Assembly (NCBI RefSeq): GCF_900107855.1 | Contig: NZ_FNRJ01000010.1 | Location: 1-64,000, forward strand | DNA length: 64,000 nt | DNA from: Marinobacterium iners DSM 11526 | GTDB taxonomy: Bacteria; Pseudomonadota; Gammaproteobacteria; Pseudomonadales; Balneatricaceae | Direction: 5' to 3' | Shown here: positions 61,182 through 64,000 of the stretch, one piece after another | How positions within the stretch are numbered: position 1 is the stretch's first letter | How the letters are laid out: each line of letters starts with the position of its first letter | Translations under genes and position numbers: made by a program | Notes under the pieces: model-generated | Database searches by the model: none | The model's input: the letters and a program-made list of their open reading frames with translations, nothing else | Told to the model about the DNA's origin: nothing

Positions 61182-62879
61182 TCATGCCTGCTGAGTCTGC
61201 TTAGCGGTGGCAATCCGAGTTGCTTGACCACAGCTGTTCAGGCCGGATACCACTGCCTTGAGCGAGGCGCTGACAGTATCGGCATCCACAGCCATGCCGC
61301 AGACGCGCTGGCCTTCCACATTCAGCTGGACGTAGGCGGCGGCTGCAACGTCGGAACCTTCACCCATTGCGTGCTCGGCGTAGTCGACCACATGGATACT
61401 GAGCCCGGTGCGGGTCTGCCAGGCGCTGATGAAGGCCGCCATGGCACCCTTGCCCTTGCCCTCGATACACACCTGTTCGCCGTCGACGCTGATGTCGGCC
61501 GCCAGGGTTTCGGCATCTCCACTACGCTCGATGCGGTAGCCGTCCAGACTCACCGGTACCTTGTCCTGTACGAAGTGCTGGACAAGCAGGTCATGGATCA
61601 CCTGACTGTCCAGCTCACCGCCTTGCTCCTCGGTTTTTTTCTGTACGATCGGGGCCAACTCCAGCTGCAGCCAGCGCGGGATGCTGATGCCGAAATCGCG
61701 CTCCAGCAGGAAGGTCATGCCGCCCTTGCCGGACTGGCTGTTGACGCGAATCACCGCCTGATAGCCACGGCCCAGATCCGCCGGGTCGATCGGCAGATAG
61801 GCGACCTGCCAGGGCTCGTCATCCTGCTGCTGCTTGAGTGACTTGCGGATCGCATCCTGGTGGCTGCCGGAAAACGCCGTGTAGACCAGCTCACCGATCC
61901 ACGGGTGACGCGGATGAATTGGCAGGCCGGTGCATTCGGTGCAGACCTGAATGATCTCGTCCGGGTTGGACAGATCAAGCTGCGGGTCCACACCTTGGCT
62001 GTACAGGTTCAACGCCAGCGTGACGATATCCATGTTGCCGGTACGCTCACCGTTGCCAAGCAAAGTACCTTCCACCCGGTCGGCACCAGCCACCAGGGCC
62101 AGCTCAGCGGACGCCACGGCACCGCCACGGTCGTTGTGGGTGTGCACCGAGATGATGGCGCTGTCGCGGCGGCTCAAATGCTGGCAGAAATACTCCACCT
62201 GATCGGCAAAGTGGTTCGGCGGACCAACTTCGACGGTTGTCGGGAGGTTGAGAATGCAGCGCTTCTGTGGCGTTGGCTGCCATTCGTCCATCACCGCTTC
62301 ACAGAGATCAACGGCATAATCCACTTCTGTGCTGGTGAAGCTCTCCGGTGAATACTGGAAGGTCCAATCCGTCTCCGGGTATTTAGAGGCATACTCTTTT
62401 ACCCAGCGCGCACCGCGCACGGCGATCTGCTTGATCTCGTCCTGGCTCATGCCGAAGACACGCTCACGCTGGATGCGAGATGTAGAGTTGTAGACATGCA
62501 CCACCGCCTGCTTCACACCCTTGAGTGCCTCGTAGGTGCGAGCAATCAACTCTTCACGCGCCTGCACCAATACCTGTACGCGCACGTCATCAGGGATCTG
62601 GTTTTCCTCGATCAACCAGCGGGTAAAGTCGTAATCCGGTTGACTGGCGGACGGAAAACCGATCTCGATCTCCTTGATGCCGAGCTTGACCAGCAAATGC
62701 CACAGGCGTTGCTTCTGGGCCACGTTCATCGGCTCCAGCAGGGCCTGGTTGCCATCGCGCAGGTCGACACTGGCCCAGATTGGGGCTTCGGTCACCTGAC
62801 GGTCGGGCCAGGTACGGGTAAAGCCGGTGACGGGTTCAACCGGCTGATATTTGCGATGGTTAAAGTTGGCACTTGCCAT
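61182..62879 (-). CDS. leuA: 2-isopropylmalate synthase
   Basis: This 565-residue enzyme condenses acetyl-CoA with 2-oxoisovalerate, the first step of leucine synthesis. It has the HMGL-like TIM barrel with [17 protein letters not shown] (about residues 33-49), [41 protein letters not shown] (about 229-269) and a C-terminal LeuA dimer/regulatory domain (about 425-560). It is of the long LeuA form seen in Pseudomonas-like bacteria and Actinobacteria. I use the ATG at 62877-62879 because GGAGAG lies 7 bases upstream. Other in-frame ATGs at 62894 and 62918 are less likely. Confidence 0.95.
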   Translation of the reverse strand: MASANFNHRKYQPVEPVTGFTRTWPDRQVTEAPIWASVDLRDGNQALLEPMNVAQKQRLWHLLVKLGIKEIEIGFPSASQPDYDFTRWLIEENQIPDDVRVQVLVQAREELIARTYEALKGVKQAVVHVYNSTSRIQRERVFGMSQDEIKQIAVRGARWVKEYASKYPETDWTFQYSPESFTSTEVDYAVDLCEAVMDEWQPTPQKRCILNLPTTVEVGPPNHFADQVEYFCQHLSRRDSAIISVHTHNDRGGAVASAELALVAGADRVEGTLLGNGERTGNMDIVTLALNLYSQGVDPQLDLSNPDEIIQVCTECTGLPIHPRHPWIGELVYTAFSGSHQDAIRKSLKQQQDDEPWQVAYLPIDPADLGRGYQAVIRVNSQSGKGGMTFLLERDFGISIPRWLQLELAPIVQKKTEEQGGELDSQVIHDLLVQHFVQDKVPVSLDGYRIERSGDAETLAADISVDGEQVCIEGKGKGAMAAFISAWQTRTGLSIHVVDYAEHAMGEGSDVAAAAYVQLNVEGQRVCGMAVDADTVSASLKAVVSGLNSCGQATRIATAKQTQQA

Positions 62880-63000
62880 GGTTTTGCTCTCCATTGGTTG
62901 TGGGGTGGGCCGCTGCATTAGACATTCCGGGTAGGACTGTCATCGCCGTCAGGGCTCGGGTAGAACCCGTTGGCGCCTGCGCGGACCGAAACTGAATATG
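62880..63000 (-). promoter_or_regulatory. Candidate structured leader of leuA
   Basis: On the leuA strand the leader contains the hairpin CGGGT-TCT-ACCCG (62957-62969), then a second CTACCCG copy (62928-62934) inside GACAGTCCTACCCGGAATGTC, whose ends GACA/TGTC pair. The two CTACCCG copies could compete for the same CGGGT partner, giving two alternative folds. A short frame MCPIFSF... is present but is not leucine-rich, so a classical leucine leader-peptide attenuator is not supported. Confidence 0.5.
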
Positions 63001-63104
63001 GGACACATGATAGGGGATTTATGATGTCAGGCGATTGCTAAATTGCGCTATTTTGGTCTATTTTTGGCAATATAAATCTCAAATTTATTTTATAGAGCAA
63101 TTTT

Positions 63105-63584
63105 ATGTCGATACATGAAGAGAGGGCGACACTGGATCGCTATGATCATGCCATTTTGCGAATTTTGCAGCAGGAAGGCCGCATCAGTAATCAGGAGCTG
63201 GCCGACCGTATCGGTCTGTCGCCGTCACCCTGCCTGCGGCGGGTGCGGGCGCTGGAAGAGAATGGTCTGATTCGTGGCTATCGGGCATTGGTTGATGCCA
63301 AAAAACTGGGGCTGAACCTCACCGTAATCCTGCATATTTCCATGGATCGGCACACGCCAGAGCGGTTCGAGAACTTTGAGCGCACGATCGCCGAACTGCC
63401 GCAGGTGTTGGAGTGCCTGATCATCACCGGCCAGGATGCCGACTATCAGCTTCGGGTGCTGGTGGAGGACATGGACGCCTACCATGACTTGCTGCTGCAC
63501 CAGATTACACGTATTGAAGGGGTTACGGGGGTGCACTCCAGTTTCGTGTTGCGCAAGGTACTTGAGCGTGGTGTTGCCTGTTGA
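63105..63584 (+). CDS. Lrp/AsnC family transcriptional regulator
   Basis: This 159-residue protein has an N-terminal winged helix-turn-helix (about residues 11-60: ILRILQQEGRISNQELADRIGLSPSPCLRRVRALEENGLI) and a C-terminal RAM effector domain (about 70-150: VLECLIITGQDADYQLRVLVEDMDAYHDLL). It binds DNA and likely responds to an amino acid such as leucine. It is transcribed divergently from leuA and may control leuA and itself through the 225-bp intergenic region. Confidence 0.9.
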   Translation: MSIHEERATLDRYDHAILRILQQEGRISNQELADRIGLSPSPCLRRVRALEENGLIRGYRALVDAKKLGLNLTVILHISMDRHTPERFENFERTIAELPQVLECLIITGQDADYQLRVLVEDMDAYHDLLLHQITRIEGVTGVHSSFVLRKVLERGVAC

Positions 63585-63662
63585 TACCGGGATGCTGTTA
63601 AGTCGCCGTTTGTCCCGTTATGCTGATGTCTTACATGGGCGCCATCCGACAGGAGTCTGACG

Positions 63663-64000
63663 ATGCGAACCACCGAGTCACGTTCCGCGACAGAGACGGG
63701 CGGGCGCATGGGCACCTTTGCAGGCGTCTTCACCCCCAGCATCCTCACCATTCTCGGCATTATTCTGTTCCTCCGCCTTGGCTATGTAGTCGGAGCAGCG
63801 GGGCTTGGGCTGATGCTGCTGATTCTGCTGGCAGCGAATCTGATCTCGGTGCTGACTAGCCTGTCGCTGTCGGCGGTGGCTACCAATCTGCACGTCAAGA
63901 AGGGTGGCGACTACTACCTGATCTCACGCACGCTGGGACAGGAGTTTGGCGGGGCGATCGGACTGGTACTGTTTTTGGCTCAAGCAGTTTCGGTGGGGTT
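63663..64000 (+). CDS. SLC12/APC-type permease, N-terminal part (cut by right edge)
   Basis: The frame from ATG 63663 stays open to the window end and gives about 112 residues. It contains the MGTFAGVFTPSILTILGIILFLRLGYVVGAAGLG motif (about residues 16-49), characteristic of cation-chloride cotransporter-like and amino-acid permeases of the APC superfamily, followed by further hydrophobic helices and LHVKKGGDYYLISRTLGQEFGG. The product is an integral membrane transporter. The rest lies outside the window, so length and substrate are unknown. Confidence 0.8.
   Translation, partial: MRTTESRSATETGGRMGTFAGVFTPSILTILGIILFLRLGYVVGAAGLGLMLLILLAANLISVLTSLSLSAVATNLHVKKGGDYYLISRTLGQEFGGAIGLVLFLAQAVSVG

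Noticed and set aside
1-64000. CRISPR array, tRNA, rRNA or complete insertion sequence
   Set aside because: I looked for regular short repeats, cloverleaf-like segments and terminal inverted repeats with a transposase and found none. The repeats seen at the left end are attC sites, which vary in sequence and length.

Overview
The window looks like a chromosomal segment of a marine, heterotrophic gammaproteobacterium. Core genes (rimO, purM/purN, hda, tcdA, rapA, yfcL, leuA) are of gammaproteobacterial type, and the TRAP carriers, DctB/DctD-like regulators, Na+-coupled symporter and many c-di-GMP proteins fit an Oceanospirillales-like host such as a Marinobacterium relative. That placement is inferred from gene content only.

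Region 1 (1 to about 9.65 kb) is an accessory block unlike the rest: AT-richer, almost entirely same-strand, made of short unrelated genes separated by imperfect palindromes. At least eight separators are integron attC recombination sites. Each runs from an RYYYAAC box (often supplying the stop codon) to a GTTRRRY-like box, and several pairs of inner arms differ by one unpaired base, the usual attC strand-selection signature. This is therefore a gene-cassette array. No integrase or attI is visible, so the array must continue beyond the left edge if it has one. Cargo: a Mrr-like nuclease, a protein made of two copies of one 80-residue domain, a potassium-channel-like protein, a PIN/NYN RNase-like protein, a GNAT acetyltransferase, a periplasmic L,D-transpeptidase, a DUF3916 protein, a SAM methyltransferase and several small membrane proteins. 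From about 7 kb the sites become degenerate, which I read as the decaying distal end.

Region 2 (9.7-15.6 kb) is a transition: a secreted unknown, a broken gene with an IPTL/VPEP-like sorting segment, an ABC-F ATPase, two LysE-type exporters, a GNAT and an AraC regulator. Region 3 (15.7-23.7 kb) is core: rimO, an EAL protein, the purM-purN-DUF3108-yfcL operon, hda with an RluA-type pseudouridine synthase, a small zinc-ribbon-like protein and tcdA.

Region 4 (23.7-39.4 kb) is nutrient use: an XRE-type regulator beside a Na+/alanine-type symporter and an aspA-ansA pair (Asn to Asp to fumarate plus ammonia), a stand-alone prephenate dehydratase, then a DctB/DctD-like two-component system directly upstream of a good sigma-54 promoter, a TAXI-type TRAP transporter, L-2-hydroxyglutarate oxidase and AlaC-type aminotransferase. 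Region 5 (39.7-58.8 kb) has three more c-di-GMP proteins, an RND efflux pair with a palindromic candidate operator, a histidine phosphatase, a UDG-like protein, RapA, a YjfB-like peptide and flavohaemoglobin Hmp. Region 6 (58.9-64.0 kb) has an MFS carrier, an EamA carrier, leuA with a structured-looking leader, a divergent Lrp-type regulator, and the start of an SLC12/APC-type permease cut by the right edge.

No tRNA, rRNA, CRISPR array or complete insertion sequence was recognised.
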